DNA of 64,000 nt, taken from NCBI RefSeq assembly GCF_003818115.1, contig NZ_RPOI01000021.1:62001-126000 (forward strand). The letters are read 5' to 3'. This DNA comes from Citrobacter youngae. GTDB lineage: Bacteria; Pseudomonadota; Gammaproteobacteria; Enterobacterales; Enterobacteriaceae. The notes beneath the pieces were generated by a model, which was given only the letters and a program-made list of their open reading frames with translations, was not told the DNA's origin and did not search any database. The translations under genes were made by a program, and so were the position numbers. Positions 1-11,478 of the stretch are shown piece after piece (position 1 is the stretch's first letter; the number at the start of each line of letters is the position of its first letter).

Positions 1-338
1 CTAAGAATGCCGAATACCGCGACCAGCACCGGCAGGATTAACGTCATTGCGCACAGACGCAGCAGCGCCAGACGTCCTGGAAAACGGCGACGATAGAGCG
101 CTCTGGCAAGGAAAATCGCCGGGACAACCGACAGCACAGCGGATAGAAAAGCCTGCCAGAAAGAAAAGCGCACCACGTGCCACAGGTAGTCATCTTGCCA
201 CAGCGAGAGCCACTCTCCCTGCGGGGCGTTAAACCACAGCGCCAGAAACGCGGCCAACGCGACAGCCACCATCAATGTGGCAGCTGAAAGCCCTGGAACC
301 AGCCAGCCGGGGATTAACGGCTGACGGCGCGTTGCCAT
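1..338 (-). CDS. thiP: Thiamine/TPP ABC transporter permease ThiP (N-terminal part)
   Basis: ThiP is the inner-membrane permease of the ThiBPQ importer for thiamine and its phosphates. The frame is open from an ATG at 338 to the window edge, giving 112 residues that start MATRRQPLIPGWL, as in enteric ThiP. A hydrophobic segment (about residues 12-36) is followed by the RRRFPGRLALLRLCAMT stretch leading into a second membrane segment. Its start lies inside thiB (25-nt overlap), which indicates translational coupling in a thiBPQ operon. The rest of the gene, and presumably thiQ, lies beyond the left edge. Confidence 0.93.
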   Translation of the reverse strand, partial: MATRRQPLIPGWLVPGLSAATLMVAVALAAFLALWFNAPQGEWLSLWQDDYLWHVVRFSFWQAFLSAVLSVVPAIFLARALYRRRFPGRLALLRLCAMTLILPVLVAVFGIL

Positions 339-1297
339 TCGCTAATCCATGCCTGGCGTTGAGCTGCAACCTGCTGCGGCGTAAATTCCAGCGCGGTGGC
401 TGGCTTAGTCAGTTGCTCGAATCCTGACGGCAGGGCGACTTGCGTCACCGGATACATCCAGTTGCCGGTCGGAATCGCATTCTGGAATGCCGGAGACACC
501 ATAAACTTCAGGAACTTCTCGGCCAGTTCCGGCTGCTTGCTGGCCGCGGTACGCGCGGCGACTTCCACCTGCAAATAGTGGCCTTCGCTAAAATTAGCGG
601 CGGCGTAGTTGTCTTTTTTCTCGGCGATGATGTGATAGGCCGGAGAGGTGGTGTAGCTGAGCACCAGATCGCTTTCACCTTTCAGGAACAGGCCGTAGGC
701 TTCGCTCCAGCCCTTGGTGACGGTGACGGTTTTGGCTGCCAGTTTCTGCCACGCCTCTGGCGCTTTATCGCCATAGACTTTCTGCATCCATAGCAGCAGA
801 CCCAGACCCGGCGTGCTGGTGCGCGGATCCTGATAAATGACGCGCCATTTTTGGTCGCTTTCAACCAGTTCCTTCAGGCTTTTGGGCGGATTCTTCAGCT
901 TGTTCTTATCATAAACGAAGGCGAAATAGCCGTAGTCAAACGGAACGAAGGTATCGTTTTTCCAGCCGCCGGGTACGTTAACGGTGTCGTTTGCTACACC
1001 ACTTTTGGCAAACAGTTTGGTTTGTGTGGCGGCTTCCAGAAGGTTGTTATCCAGACCGAGTACAACGTCGGCTTTGCTGTTTTTTCCTTCCATGCGCAGG
1101 CGGTTTAGCAGCGAGACGCCATCTTCCAGCGCGACCAGTTTCAGCTCGCAATTGCAGTCAGCTTCAAAAGCTTTTTTGATTGTTGGGCCCGGGCCCCAGT
1201 CAGCCGCGAACGAGTCGTAGGTATAGACGGTCAGTACAGGTTTGGCGAAGACAGGCGCTGCGCACAGCAGTAAAAGCGGAAGATATTTTTTAAACAC
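314..1297 (-). CDS. thiB: Periplasmic thiamine-binding protein ThiB (TbpA)
   Basis: ThiB is the periplasmic solute-binding subunit that hands thiamine, TMP or TPP to ThiPQ. I chose the GTG at 1297, giving 327 residues, the family's usual length. A gaggtgc Shine-Dalgarno sits just upstream, and the protein then begins with a clean signal peptide (residues 1-18, cleaved after VFA) before KPVLTVYTYDSF. A longer frame reaching an ATG at 1360 runs into the conserved core of the riboswitch and is not a plausible start. The mature protein has the family's WGPGP and FVPFDYGYFAFVYDK segments. It is first in the operon, directly downstream of a TPP riboswitch, so it should be repressed when TPP is plentiful. 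Confidence 0.96.
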   Translation of the reverse strand: MFKKYLPLLLLCAAPVFAKPVLTVYTYDSFAADWGPGPTIKKAFEADCNCELKLVALEDGVSLLNRLRMEGKNSKADVVLGLDNNLLEAATQTKLFAKSGVANDTVNVPGGWKNDTFVPFDYGYFAFVYDKNKLKNPPKSLKELVESDQKWRVIYQDPRTSTPGLGLLLWMQKVYGDKAPEAWQKLAAKTVTVTKGWSEAYGLFLKGESDLVLSYTTSPAYHIIAEKKDNYAAANFSEGHYLQVEVAARTAASKQPELAEKFLKFMVSPAFQNAIPTGNWMYPVTQVALPSGFEQLTKPATALEFTPQQVAAQRQAWISEWQRAVSR

Positions 1298-1340
1298 TTT
1301 GCACCTCAAGAGTTGGGTGGCAAAGGACTTGAGATAAGCC

Positions 1341-1449
1341 TCAAATCCCTTCGCCGGCATTATCCGGATCAGGTTCGACGGGTATCTCTCAGCCCATACG
1401 CAGATCGAATGATTCTGTGTATGTTTTTATTTAGCACCCCGTTGAGAAC
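1341..1449 (-). promoter_or_regulatory. TPP riboswitch (THI element) of the thiBPQ operon
   Basis: Read on the minus strand, the leader shows the conserved THI-box blocks in order: acggggtgct near 1447-1434, ggctgagagatacccg near 1394-1379, gaacctgatccgga near 1376-1363 and taatgccggcgaaggga near 1362-1346. These are the helices and TPP-binding loops of the class. The element ends about 45 nt before the thiB start. That spacing fits ligand-dependent sequestration of the ribosome-binding site or early termination; I cannot tell which from sequence alone. Confidence 0.93.
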
Positions 1450-1484
1450 GGCGTTAGTGTAATGATTTTGTTGCTTAGCAGCAA

Positions 1485-3140
1485 TTAAGGATCCGGCGGA
1501 GCAAACCACGCCGATTTAAAATCAAACCAGCCGAGGGTATTCATGCGTAACCCGCGCATACTGCGCTGTCCCTGAATGATCAGCCAGTGGTGGATTAATG
1601 GCACAATGGCCTTGGTGGCGAGCAGCTGTTGGCACCATGCTGCCAGGCTCATTTCGCCCGTTCGCCAGCGAGCCGCATCGTTTTCCCAGTCCCGTGAGAT
1701 ACAGTTTTGCAGCAGCGGGACTTCGCACAAATGGGCGAACAGCGAGAAGTCCAGCGGTAGGGTAAAGTTGGCGCTGTTTAGCCAGATATCGCTGACGATT
1801 TCTCCCGCATGCCATTGATCGTAGTCGATCTCCTGAATAGTCAACTGCACCTGATGCGCAGCCAGCAGCGTTTTCATGATCTGCGCGATAATCCGGTGTT
1901 CGATGTGATCGCGATAGTAAGTGAGCGTCAGCGTTTCCAGCCCGGCTGGTTTTTCACCATGGCCGGGTCTGGCGTGATGCCAGCGAGGCAGTAAGCCGTA
2001 GGCGGGGAACCACAGTCGCTGATACTGTTCGTCGGCGTGGCAAATTAAATGGGTTGGCGAGAGTACGCGGCTAGCCCACTCGCGGACCTCCTGATTTGCG
2101 CCGCGGTGGGATCGTGCATCAAACAGCAGGTAGTAGCAACCTTCTTCGAGGCGACTTTCAATCGCCTTTTCATCCTCTGTGGGACCTTTTAGCGTCAAAC
2201 CGCCGCCTGGCTCTTCGCCGATGTCAGGTAACACCCAAACGTTCACTTCGTCGATCAGCGCCCGGTAACCAAAGTAATCATCAAATGCGTGAATTTTCAG
2301 CTGGTTATTGGTGTTTCTCATCACCGCATATGGGCCAGTACCAATCGGGTGGCTGGAGAAGTTATTCAGCGTTTCCCATTCTCGCGGCAGGATCATGGCG
2401 GGGACTTGCCCCAATAACCAGGGAAGCCAACGGTCGGGCTGGGACAGATGGATATCCAGCGTCCAGGCCGTGGGAGAGACGATTTGTGTAATGTGCGAGT
2501 ACAGAGGCAACGTGTTAATGCGGGTCAATGAGGTGATCACATCGTCCATCTCCAGCTCACGACCGTGATGAAAATGGATCCCCGGGCGCAGGAAGAATCG
2601 CCAGTGTAAAGGTGAAATCTGCTGCCAGTGATGGGCAATGTCCGCTTCCAGTTCCCCATTTTCCTCATTTACGCGAAGTAAGGCGCTGAAGATTTGTCGG
2701 GCGATATGGGTTTCGGAGCGGCGTAGCGCCGTACCAGGTAGCAGGTTGCGCATGGGACGATAATAGAGAACGCGCATGATATGCCGACCCTGACGAAAGC
2801 TGCGGCCGAGGTGGGAAACCAGCATTTGCCGTACGGCCGTTTTGTCACCGACCAGTTGCACCAGTTGATCGATGCGATCCTGTTCCAGCAGGTCTTCTGC
2901 GCGTTGCTGCTGGAGCGCCAGCCCGGTGTAGAGGAATGTCAGGCGTGAGCGTTTACCGCGTCCAACCTCGGCTTCCCACGTTAACCAGCCGCGCTCCTGC
3001 ATGGTATTAAGCAGGGTACGCATATGGCGGCGCGAGCAGCTAAGCAGTTCTGCCAGCTCGTTTAGCGTGGTGTCTTGCGTTTTGCCGTCACAGCATTGCC
3101 ACAGACGGATGAACTGTTGTTGCAAACGACCAGAAGACAT
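1485..3140 (-). CDS. sgrR: Sugar-phosphate stress transcription activator SgrR
   Basis: SgrR activates sgrS when phosphosugars such as glucose-6-phosphate accumulate. The 551 residues equal the E. coli length. An N-terminal winged-helix region (about residues 20-60, containing [20 protein letters not shown]) is followed by a long domain resembling periplasmic solute-binding proteins of the oligopeptide/dipeptide class (about 160-490), which is thought to sense a small molecule in the cytoplasm. It is divergent from sgrS, and the 67-bp gap must hold both promoters. In the family SgrR also represses itself. No truncation or frameshift is seen. Confidence 0.96.
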   Translation of the reverse strand: MSSGRLQQQFIRLWQCCDGKTQDTTLNELAELLSCSRRHMRTLLNTMQERGWLTWEAEVGRGKRSRLTFLYTGLALQQQRAEDLLEQDRIDQLVQLVGDKTAVRQMLVSHLGRSFRQGRHIMRVLYYRPMRNLLPGTALRRSETHIARQIFSALLRVNEENGELEADIAHHWQQISPLHWRFFLRPGIHFHHGRELEMDDVITSLTRINTLPLYSHITQIVSPTAWTLDIHLSQPDRWLPWLLGQVPAMILPREWETLNNFSSHPIGTGPYAVMRNTNNQLKIHAFDDYFGYRALIDEVNVWVLPDIGEEPGGGLTLKGPTEDEKAIESRLEEGCYYLLFDARSHRGANQEVREWASRVLSPTHLICHADEQYQRLWFPAYGLLPRWHHARPGHGEKPAGLETLTLTYYRDHIEHRIIAQIMKTLLAAHQVQLTIQEIDYDQWHAGEIVSDIWLNSANFTLPLDFSLFAHLCEVPLLQNCISRDWENDAARWRTGEMSLAAWCQQLLATKAIVPLIHHWLIIQGQRSMRGLRMNTLGWFDFKSAWFAPPDP

Positions 3141-3239
3141 AAAAGGGGAACTCCTGCGAAAAACTCAGCAATTTTATTATCCCTATATTAAGCCAATAAT
3201 AGATTCCGATGAAGCGATGAGACAACGAAGGGGTCATCT

Positions 3240-3362
3240 ATGCGTCAGTTCTATATGAAGTACTTTACCGCGACGGAAAAAACGTCCTGGTTGGCTTGCC
3301 TGAGCGCACCGCAGCGCTTAAAGATGCTCGAAGAACTGATGCAGTGGGAGGTGACAGCCTGA
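3240..3362 (+). CDS. sgrT: SgrT, small inhibitor of PtsG encoded within SgrS
   Basis: This is a 40-residue open frame from ATG 3240 to TGA 3360-3362, beginning MRQFYMKYFTATEKTSWLAC and ending in EELMQWEVTA. In E. coli SgrT (43 residues) blocks glucose uptake through EIICB-Glc independently of the RNA's base pairing. The conserved pattern MRQF, YF-AT, LxxLSxPQRL and LEELMQW is kept. An aagggg Shine-Dalgarno lies 7-8 nt upstream. The insertion further along sgrS starts 48 bp after this stop codon, so the peptide-coding half is undisturbed. Confidence 0.9.
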   Translation: MRQFYMKYFTATEKTSWLACLSAPQRLKMLEELMQWEVTA

Positions 3363-3410
3363 TCTCTGAATTACGCATTGCAGACATCATGTGTGACTGA
3401 GTATTGGTGC

Positions 3411-3676
3411 AGGCTGTATCCTGCCATTATATCTGAGCATCGCTGGTGGCTATTTTTTCACATGGCAAGGCGCGAACAGTGAAATTTGGTGAACCAAATA
3501 AGGTGTGAGCAACACAGCTATGTGAAAAAATGGCCCCAGCCCTCCGGGACGCGTGTAAAAAACGCATACTCTGCGTTGTCAGGCTTGGGAATAGATTTCT
3601 ATACCCAGCGCCCTCCGCCTGGATTATGCGTTTTTTACCCAGCGTCGATGCCAGATATAATGGCAGGATACAGCCT
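3411..3676. mobile_element. 266-bp structured element with 25-bp perfect inverted ends, inside sgrS
   Basis: The ends are an exact 25-bp inverted repeat (3411-3435 against 3652-3676), extended by gcatcg/cgatgc after one bulged base. Inside are further palindromes: a gctattttttcacatg arm at 3449-3464 pairing with ctatgtgaaaaaatggc at 3518-3534, which encloses the perfect hairpin atttggtgaaccaaat (3484-3499); and gtaaaaaacgcat (3555-3567) pairing with atgcgttttttac (3626-3638), which encloses atagatttctat (3591-3602). No protein is encoded. It looks like a non-autonomous mobile repeat of MITE type, or a structured RNA module. It is neither ERIC nor REP. No clear target-site duplication is seen, so the mobile interpretation is inferred. 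Confidence 0.5.
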
Positions 3677-3685
3677 CGTTCACCC

Positions 3686-3714
3686 GCCAGCAGATTTTTT
3701 CTGCTGGCTTTTTT
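3686..3714 (+). terminator. Rho-independent terminator of sgrS
   Basis: A perfect 8-bp stem, gccagcag and ctgctggc, encloses a T-rich loop and is followed by six T. It matches the conserved terminator and Hfq-binding tail of SgrS. The setA start is only 29 bp further on, so setA expression depends on read-through or on its own weak promoter. Confidence 0.93.
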
Positions 3715-3742
3715 CGTATCAGCCCAGCCAATAGGGATAACA

Positions 3743-4921
3743 ATGCTCTGGATTATGACCATGGGACGGCGCCTCAACGGCGTTTACGCGGCATTTATGC
3801 TGGTCGCTTTTATGATGGGCGTGGCAGGGGCGTTGCAGGCCCCCACGCTGAGCCTGTTCCTGAGCCGCGAAGTCGGGGCGCAACCATTTTGGGTCGGGCT
3901 GTTTTACACCGTCAATGCGATTGCCGGGATCGTGGTTAGCCTCGGGCTTGCAAAACGATCCGACAGCCAGGGCGATCGGCGCAAGCTGATCATGTTTTGC
4001 TGCCTGATGGCGATTGGCAACGCGCTGCTGTTTGCGTTTAATCGCCATTATCTCACGTTGATCACCTGCGGTGTGCTGCTGGCCTCGCTGGCGAATACCG
4101 CCATGCCGCAGCTGTTTGCGCTGGCGCGGGAATATGCGGATAACTCCGCGCGTGAAGTGGTGATGTTTAGTTCGGTGATGCGTGCGCAGCTTTCGCTGGC
4201 CTGGGTGATCGGACCGCCGCTGGCCTTCATGCTGGCGCTGAATTACGGCTTTACGGCGATGTTTTCCATTGCCGCAGGGATTTTTGCCATTAGCCTGGTG
4301 CTGATTGCGCTGATACTGCCGTCTGTCGCTCGGGTGGAGCAGTCCGTTGACGTGCCGCTGGAACAAACCGGCGGTTGGCAGGACAAAAATGTGCGTATGC
4401 TGTTTATTGCCTCCACGCTGATGTGGACCTGCAATACCATGTACATCATTGATATGCCACTGTGGATTAGCCAGGATTTAGGGCTGCCCGATAAGCTGGC
4501 GGGTATTTTAATGGGGACGGCTGCCGGGCTGGAAATTCCGGCGATGATTCTGGCGGGCTACTACGTGAAACACTTTGGTAAACGGCGAATGATGATCGTC
4601 GCCGTGGCGGCCGGCGTGCTGTTTTATCTGGGGCTGATCTTCTTTCATAGCCATACGGCTCTGCTTATATTGCAACTGTTTAACGCCGTATTCATCGGTA
4701 TTGTCGCTGGGATAGGCATGCTGTGGTTTCAGGATCTGATGCCCGGACGCGCGGGTTCAGCGACCACATTATTTACCAACAGTATTTCGACCGGCGTCAT
4801 TCTGGCGGGGGTGATTCAGGGTGCTACTGCGCAAAGTTACGGACATTTTGCCGTTTACTGGGTAATCGCGGCGATTTCAGTGGTTACGTTGGTGATGACC
4901 GGGCGGGTGAAGGATGTTTGA
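3743..4921 (+). CDS. setA: Sugar efflux transporter SetA
   Basis: SetA is a proton-driven efflux pump of the major facilitator superfamily that exports glucosides and lactose, and in enterics it is co-induced with SgrS. The ATG at 3743 follows an aggga Shine-Dalgarno and gives 392 residues (MLWIMTMGRRLNGVYAAF), the E. coli length. The frame stays open upstream to 3530, but that part lies inside sgrS and its insert, so it is not coding. About twelve hydrophobic segments are visible, with the charged loop LAKRSDSQGDRRK (about residues 63-75) between helices 2 and 3. Nothing suggests inactivation. Confidence 0.95.
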   Translation: MLWIMTMGRRLNGVYAAFMLVAFMMGVAGALQAPTLSLFLSREVGAQPFWVGLFYTVNAIAGIVVSLGLAKRSDSQGDRRKLIMFCCLMAIGNALLFAFNRHYLTLITCGVLLASLANTAMPQLFALAREYADNSAREVVMFSSVMRAQLSLAWVIGPPLAFMLALNYGFTAMFSIAAGIFAISLVLIALILPSVARVEQSVDVPLEQTGGWQDKNVRMLFIASTLMWTCNTMYIIDMPLWISQDLGLPDKLAGILMGTAAGLEIPAMILAGYYVKHFGKRRMMIVAVAAGVLFYLGLIFFHSHTALLILQLFNAVFIGIVAGIGMLWFQDLMPGRAGSATTLFTNSISTGVILAGVIQGATAQSYGHFAVYWVIAAISVVTLVMTGRVKDV

Positions 4922-4931
4922 TTTATAAAGT

Positions 4932-5013
4932 GCCGGATGGCGGCGTAAACGCCTTATCCGGCCTACAATTGGAGCGCATATGTAGGCCGGATAAGCGCAG
5001 CGCATCCGGCATA
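4932..5013. repeat. BIME: two inverted REP units between setA and leuD
   Basis: Two palindromic units are present: gccggatggcggcgtaaacg with ttatccggcctaca (4932-4966), and tgtaggccggataagcgcag with cgcatccggca (4981-5012). They are head-to-head around an 18-bp spacer. They lie between the convergent ends of setA and leuD and may serve as a bidirectional barrier to read-through or exonuclease. Confidence 0.9.
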
Positions 5014-5020
5014 ACAAGGA

Positions 5021-5626
5021 CTAGCGCATAAACACTGGCTGCTCGTTTTCGTACTCGGTGATGGCCGCTTCATGCTGCAGCGTCAGCCCGATGCTGTCGA
5101 GACCATTCAGCATGCAGTGACGGCGGAAGTCGTCGATTTTAAAGCTGTAAGATTTATCGCCCGCTTTCACCACCTGCGCTTCCAGATCCACTTCAAATTT
5201 AATGCCTGGATTGGCTAACACCTGCGCAAACAGTTCATCCACCTGCGCATCACTCAGGGTGACCGGCAGCAGTTGGTTATTGAAGCTGTTACCGTAGAAG
5301 ATGTCGGCGAAGCTTGGGGCGATCACCACTTTAAAGCCGTAATCGGTCAGTGCCCACGGCGCATGTTCGCGAGAAGAGCCACAGCCAAAGTTTTCCCGCG
5401 CGAGCAGAATGGACGCACCTTTATATTCCGGGAAGTTAAGCACGAACTCAGGATTAGGCTGTTGACCTTTTTCGTCCAGAAAACGCCAGTCGTTGAACAG
5501 ATGAGCGCCAAAACCGGTACGCGTCACCTTCTGCAAAAACTGTTTGGGAATAATGGCGTCGGTATCAACGTTGGCCGCATCCAGTGGGACAACCAGGCCG
5601 GTATGCTGGGTAAATTTCTCTGCCAT
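5021..5626 (-). CDS. leuD: 3-isopropylmalate dehydratase small subunit LeuD
   Basis: LeuD pairs with LeuC to isomerise 2-isopropylmalate to 3-isopropylmalate in leucine synthesis. The start is the ATG at 5626 (201 residues, [16 protein letters not shown]); an upstream in-frame start would add 12 unconserved residues and overlap leuC. The swivel-domain signature [13 protein letters not shown] is at residues 81-93 and [10 protein letters not shown] at 21-30. It is last in leuABCD, 10 bp after leuC. Confidence 0.97.
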   Translation of the reverse strand: MAEKFTQHTGLVVPLDAANVDTDAIIPKQFLQKVTRTGFGAHLFNDWRFLDEKGQQPNPEFVLNFPEYKGASILLARENFGCGSSREHAPWALTDYGFKVVIAPSFADIFYGNSFNNQLLPVTLSDAQVDELFAQVLANPGIKFEVDLEAQVVKAGDKSYSFKIDDFRRHCMLNGLDSIGLTLQHEAAITEYENEQPVFMR

Positions 5627-5636
5627 GGTAGTTTCC

Positions 5637-7037
5637 TTATTTGATGCTGCGAATGTCGGCAAAATGACCGGTAACGGCGGCAGCGGCGGCCATGGCCGGG
5701 CTGACTAAATGCGTGCGACCACCGCGGCCCTGACGGCCTTCAAAGTTACGATTGCTGGTGGAGGCACAGCGCTCACCCGGATTCAGGCGGTCATTGTTCA
5801 TCGCCAGACACATCGAACAGCCCGGTAAACGCCATTCGAACCCAGCTTCGATAAAAATCTTATCCAGACCTTCTGCTTCCGCTTGCGCTTTCACCGGACC
5901 AGAACCCGGCACCACCAGCGCCTGTACGCCCGGTGCGACTTTACAGCCTTTGGCGATTTCCGCTGCGGCGCGTAAATCTTCAATACGCGAGTTGGTGCAG
6001 GAACCGATGAACACTTTATCGATAGCAACTTCTGTTAACGGAATGCCCGGTTTTAATCCCATGTAAGCCAACGCTTTCTCAGCCGATGCGCGTTCCACCG
6101 GATCGGTAAATGATGCCGGGTCGGGAATATTTTCGTTTACCGAGATGACCTGACCCGGGTTCGTTCCCCAGGTGACCTGCGGCGCGATCTCTTCTGCCTG
6201 CAGGGTGACGACGGTATCAAAGGTGGCTCCATCGTCGGTTTTCAGCGTTTTCCAGTACTCAACCGCGTGGGTAAAATCTTCGCCTTTCGGTGCGTGTAAA
6301 CGCCCTTGCACATAGTTAAAAGTGGTTTCATCCGGTGCGACCAGACCCGCTTTGGCACCCATTTCAATGGCCATGTTGCACAGGGTCATACGGCCTTCCA
6401 TGCTCAGTTCGCGAATGGCTTCGCCGCAAAACTCAACCACGTGCCCGGTGCCGCCCGCGCTACCGGTTTTACCGATAATCGCCAGCACGATATCTTTGGC
6501 GGTAATGCCAGGGGCTGCTTTGCCGTTGACTTCAATCTTCATGGTTTTGGCGCGCCCTTGTTTCAGGGTCTGCGTCGCCAGCACGTGTTCAACTTCAGAG
6601 GTGCCAATACCAAAGGCCAACGCGCCGAACGCGCCGTGGGTGGCGGTGTGGGAGTCGCCGCAGACGATGGTCATACCCGGCAACGTCACGCCTTGTTCAG
6701 GCCCCATTACGTGGACGATCCCCTGATACGGATGATTCAGGTCGTACAGTTCGACGCCAAATTCATTACAGTTTTTGATCAATTCCTGCATCTGAATACG
6801 CGCCATCTCGCCGGAGGCGTTAATGTCTTTGGTCTGCGTGGAGACGTTGTGGTCCATGGTGGCAAAGGTTTTGCCTGGCTGGCGCACTTGACGTCCATGC
6901 GCGCGCAGCCCATCAAACGCCTGCGGAGAGGTCACTTCATGCACCAGATGTCTGTCGATATACAACAGCGGGGTTTCGTTTTGCGCCTCAAAGACGACGT
7001 GCGCATCAAACAATTTTTCGTATAACGTTTTGGCCAT
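5637..7037 (-). CDS. leuC: 3-isopropylmalate dehydratase large subunit LeuC
   Basis: This is the aconitase-family catalytic subunit that carries the 4Fe-4S cluster and acts with LeuD. It has 466 residues. The three cluster cysteines are visible as C347 (IGSCTNSR) and C407/C410 ([10 protein letters not shown]). The substrate-site motifs [12 protein letters not shown] (127-138) and TMDHNVST (60-67) are intact. It begins 2 bp after leuB. Confidence 0.98.
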   Translation of the reverse strand: MAKTLYEKLFDAHVVFEAQNETPLLYIDRHLVHEVTSPQAFDGLRAHGRQVRQPGKTFATMDHNVSTQTKDINASGEMARIQMQELIKNCNEFGVELYDLNHPYQGIVHVMGPEQGVTLPGMTIVCGDSHTATHGAFGALAFGIGTSEVEHVLATQTLKQGRAKTMKIEVNGKAAPGITAKDIVLAIIGKTGSAGGTGHVVEFCGEAIRELSMEGRMTLCNMAIEMGAKAGLVAPDETTFNYVQGRLHAPKGEDFTHAVEYWKTLKTDDGATFDTVVTLQAEEIAPQVTWGTNPGQVISVNENIPDPASFTDPVERASAEKALAYMGLKPGIPLTEVAIDKVFIGSCTNSRIEDLRAAAEIAKGCKVAPGVQALVVPGSGPVKAQAEAEGLDKIFIEAGFEWRLPGCSMCLAMNNDRLNPGERCASTSNRNFEGRQGRGGRTHLVSPAMAAAAAVTGHFADIRSIK

Positions 7038-7039
7038 GA

Positions 7040-9702
<2,663 letters not shown>

Positions 9703-9742
9703 GGTTTAAGTCCTTGGTGTTTAGGGCGCCTTGCTTCGAGCA

Positions 9743-9772
9743 TAAAAAAACCCGCGCAATGGCGCGGGTTTT
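9743..9772 (-). terminator. Leucine operon attenuator terminator
   Basis: On the minus strand the arms acccgcgcc and ggcgcgggt form a tight G+C hairpin around a 3- to 4-nt loop, followed by seven T, about 20 bp after the leuL stop. This is the terminator arm of the leu attenuator. When ribosomes stall on the leuL leucine codons, a competing pre-emptor structure is expected to disrupt it and let leuABCD be read. Confidence 0.93.
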
Positions 9773-9791
9773 TGTCTTAACTGGAGCTGAC

Positions 9792-9878
9792 TTAATGCTG
9801 AATGTCGTCCACCAGTCTACCGCGCAATGAGAATGCGTTTAGTAGTAGTAGACCGTTAAAACGAGCAATGTAAGTCAT
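9792..9878 (-). CDS. leuL: leu operon leader peptide LeuL
   Basis: This 28-residue leader, MTYIARFNGLLLLNAFSLRG through VDDIQH, runs from ATG 9878 to TAA 9792-9794. Four consecutive leucine codons, all CTA (residues 10-13), a rare codon in enterics, act as the leucine sensor. The N-terminal MT-I-RF-GLLLLNA and C-terminal IQH patterns match other enteric LeuL. A gagctt/ggag purine tract precedes the start. The peptide itself has no known product role. Confidence 0.93.
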   Translation of the reverse strand: MTYIARFNGLLLLNAFSLRGRLVDDIQH

Positions 9879-9912
9879 CAATCAAGCTCCAGGCGAATGC
9901 GATATGCTTTTA

Positions 9913-9941
9913 GTGGTACTGGATATGAAGATTGATGTCAA
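9913..9941 (-). promoter_or_regulatory. leu operon promoter
   Basis: On the minus strand a perfect -35 hexamer TTGACA (9941-9936) is followed 17 bp later by TACCAC (9918-9913) as -10. The leuL ATG is about 35 bp further on. Arrangement and flanking sequence match the known E. coli leuL promoter. Confidence 0.85.
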
Positions 9942-10530
9942 CCCCATCCCCCACAAATGCCCCCACTCGGCGGAAAAAATCTCCTGAACTTTGAGCGAAT
10001 TGTGCTGAATTTTTATGGTTGTATAAAATAAATCAGCGTGTGGATTACATACTTTTCACGATTTGACATATTTGAGCATATTTGTTTTCAGCTATTGTAA
10101 CGGCATATTGAAGAGATAACTTGTGGATGGATTTTCTATCTTTATGATTTATTGGTTTTTATACTAATTCTGAATAGATTTGAGGTGCCGTGGGAAAAAT
10201 GATTGATAAATAAATGTTAAGCATCGCGGTGTTAATGATATAAACATTTAATTAAATCTTAAATATACATTCACTTCGTGCATGATTGTGTATTTGTCAT
10301 GGTTATGTTTATATTGTTTTCGACATTTAAACGTATGAATCATCGTGCAGCGACCTCTGCCCCACTGCGCTCGCATTGGTTTTTGTTCATTCAGGCCAGG
10401 GTCTTTATGTTTTCCTAATTTTAATGCTTTCCCTTTTTCTTATTTTATATGCATGGTAAATCATATTAGCGGAGGTTATTTCTGAGCTCCGTCTGGGAAA
10501 AGGGAGTTTTGAGTGACAGTGGAGTTAAAT
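9942..10530. promoter_or_regulatory. A+T-rich leuO upstream region (no gene)
   Basis: About 590 bp between the leu promoter and leuO hold no convincing reading frame. Most of it is strongly A+T-rich, notably 10010-10330, with runs such as tttaattaaatcttaaata. This is the composition expected of the H-NS-bound silencer that keeps leuO off in exponential phase in E. coli. The 40 bp next to the leu promoter are C-rich instead. I could not fix the leuO transcription start by eye. Confidence 0.6.
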
Positions 10531-11478
10531 ATGCCAGAAGTAAAAATAATAGATAAACCTAATCTTTTAGAGATGGGGAAACCGCAGCTGCGCATGGTTG
10601 ACCTTAATTTATTAACCGTTTTTGATGCGGTGATGCAAGAACAGAATATTACTCGCGCAGCGCATTCTCTGGGTATGTCTCAGCCTGCAGTCAGCAACGC
10701 AGTCGCGCGTCTGAAGGTTATGTTTAATGATGAGCTCTTTGTGCGCTATGGCCGAGGCATCCAGCCAACTGCACGGGCTTTTCAGCTATTTGGCTCTATT
10801 CGTCAGGCGCTGCAATTGGTGCAGAATGAACTGCCAGGGTCCGGTTTTGAACCCACCAGCAGCTCACGTGTATTTAATCTTTGCGTCTGTAGCCCATTGG
10901 ATAATATCCTCACGTCCTTGATTTACAATCGCGTTGAGCAAGTTGCGCCTAATATTCATGTTGTATTTAAATCCTCGCTCAACCAAAATACAGAACATCA
11001 ATTACGGTATCAGGAAACAGAATTTGTTATTAGTTATGAAGAATTCCGCCGTCCTGAGTTCACCAGCATCCCGTTATTCAATGATGAAATGGTGTTAGTC
11101 GCAAGTAAAAAACACCCACGCATTAGCGGTCCATTACTGGAGAGTGATGTTTATAATGAACAGCATGCGGTAGTTTCTCTCGAACGCTTTGCGTCATTCA
11201 GTCAACCCTGGTATGACACTCAGGATAAACAAGCCTGCGTAGCTTATCAGGGAATGGCATTAATCAGCGTACTGAATATTGTATCCCAAACTCATTTGGT
11301 TTCTATTGCGCCACGCTGGTTAGCTGAAGAGTTCTCTGAGGCTTTAGAACTGCAAATATTACCGCTACCGTTAAAACTGAATAGCCGGACTTGTTATCTT
11401 TCCTGGCATGAAGCCGCTGGTCGGGATAAAGGACATCAATGGATGGAAGAGCTGTTAGTCTCCATCTGTAAGCAGTGA
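10531..11478 (+). CDS. leuO: LysR-type global regulator LeuO
   Basis: LeuO is a LysR-type regulator that counteracts H-NS at many loci, including CRISPR-cas, bgl and porin genes in relatives. I start at ATG 10531 (315 residues, [10 protein letters not shown]) because a ggag Shine-Dalgarno sits 7 nt before it and it matches the E. coli N-terminus; a GTG 18 bp upstream is an alternative. The winged helix lies at about residues 23-82 ([20 protein letters not shown], then [15 protein letters not shown]), followed by the two-lobed effector domain. Residues 4-16 are divergent. It lies divergent from leuLABCD. Confidence 0.96.
   Translation: MPEVKIIDKPNLLEMGKPQLRMVDLNLLTVFDAVMQEQNITRAAHSLGMSQPAVSNAVARLKVMFNDELFVRYGRGIQPTARAFQLFGSIRQALQLVQNELPGSGFEPTSSSRVFNLCVCSPLDNILTSLIYNRVEQVAPNIHVVFKSSLNQNTEHQLRYQETEFVISYEEFRRPEFTSIPLFNDEMVLVASKKHPRISGPLLESDVYNEQHAVVSLERFASFSQPWYDTQDKQACVAYQGMALISVLNIVSQTHLVSIAPRWLAEEFSEALELQILPLPLKLNSRTCYLSWHEAAGRDKGHQWMEELLVSICKQ

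Larger units (their letters stand above)
3208..3714 (+). ncRNA. sgrS: SgrS small RNA, apparently enlarged by an internal insertion
   Basis: SgrS is an Hfq-dependent RNA that blocks ptsG and manXYZ translation under glucose-phosphate stress. The 5' end is placed at gatgaagc (3208) by recall of the E. coli RNA. It encodes SgrT at 3240-3362. The ptsG-pairing segment gtgtgactgagtattggtg at 3391-3409 is intact, and the 3' terminator (stem gccagcag/ctgctggc plus six T) lies at 3686-3714. In E. coli a short hairpin with GGTG and CACC arms joins seed to terminator and the RNA is about 227 nt. Here those arms (3406-3409 and 3681-3684) are about 270 nt apart, giving a predicted RNA of about 507 nt unless it is processed or terminated early. 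Whether it still works is unknown. Confidence 0.85.

Noticed and set aside
1297-1360. Longer thiB start at 1360
   Set aside because: It would translate the conserved taatgccggcgaaggg arm of the TPP riboswitch and place residues ahead of the signal peptide. The GTG at 1297 has a good ribosome site.
3530-3742. Upstream extension of the setA frame by 71 codons
   Set aside because: It lies in the sgrS insert and terminator, lacks a ribosome site and does not match SetA. The ATG at 3743 gives the family length.
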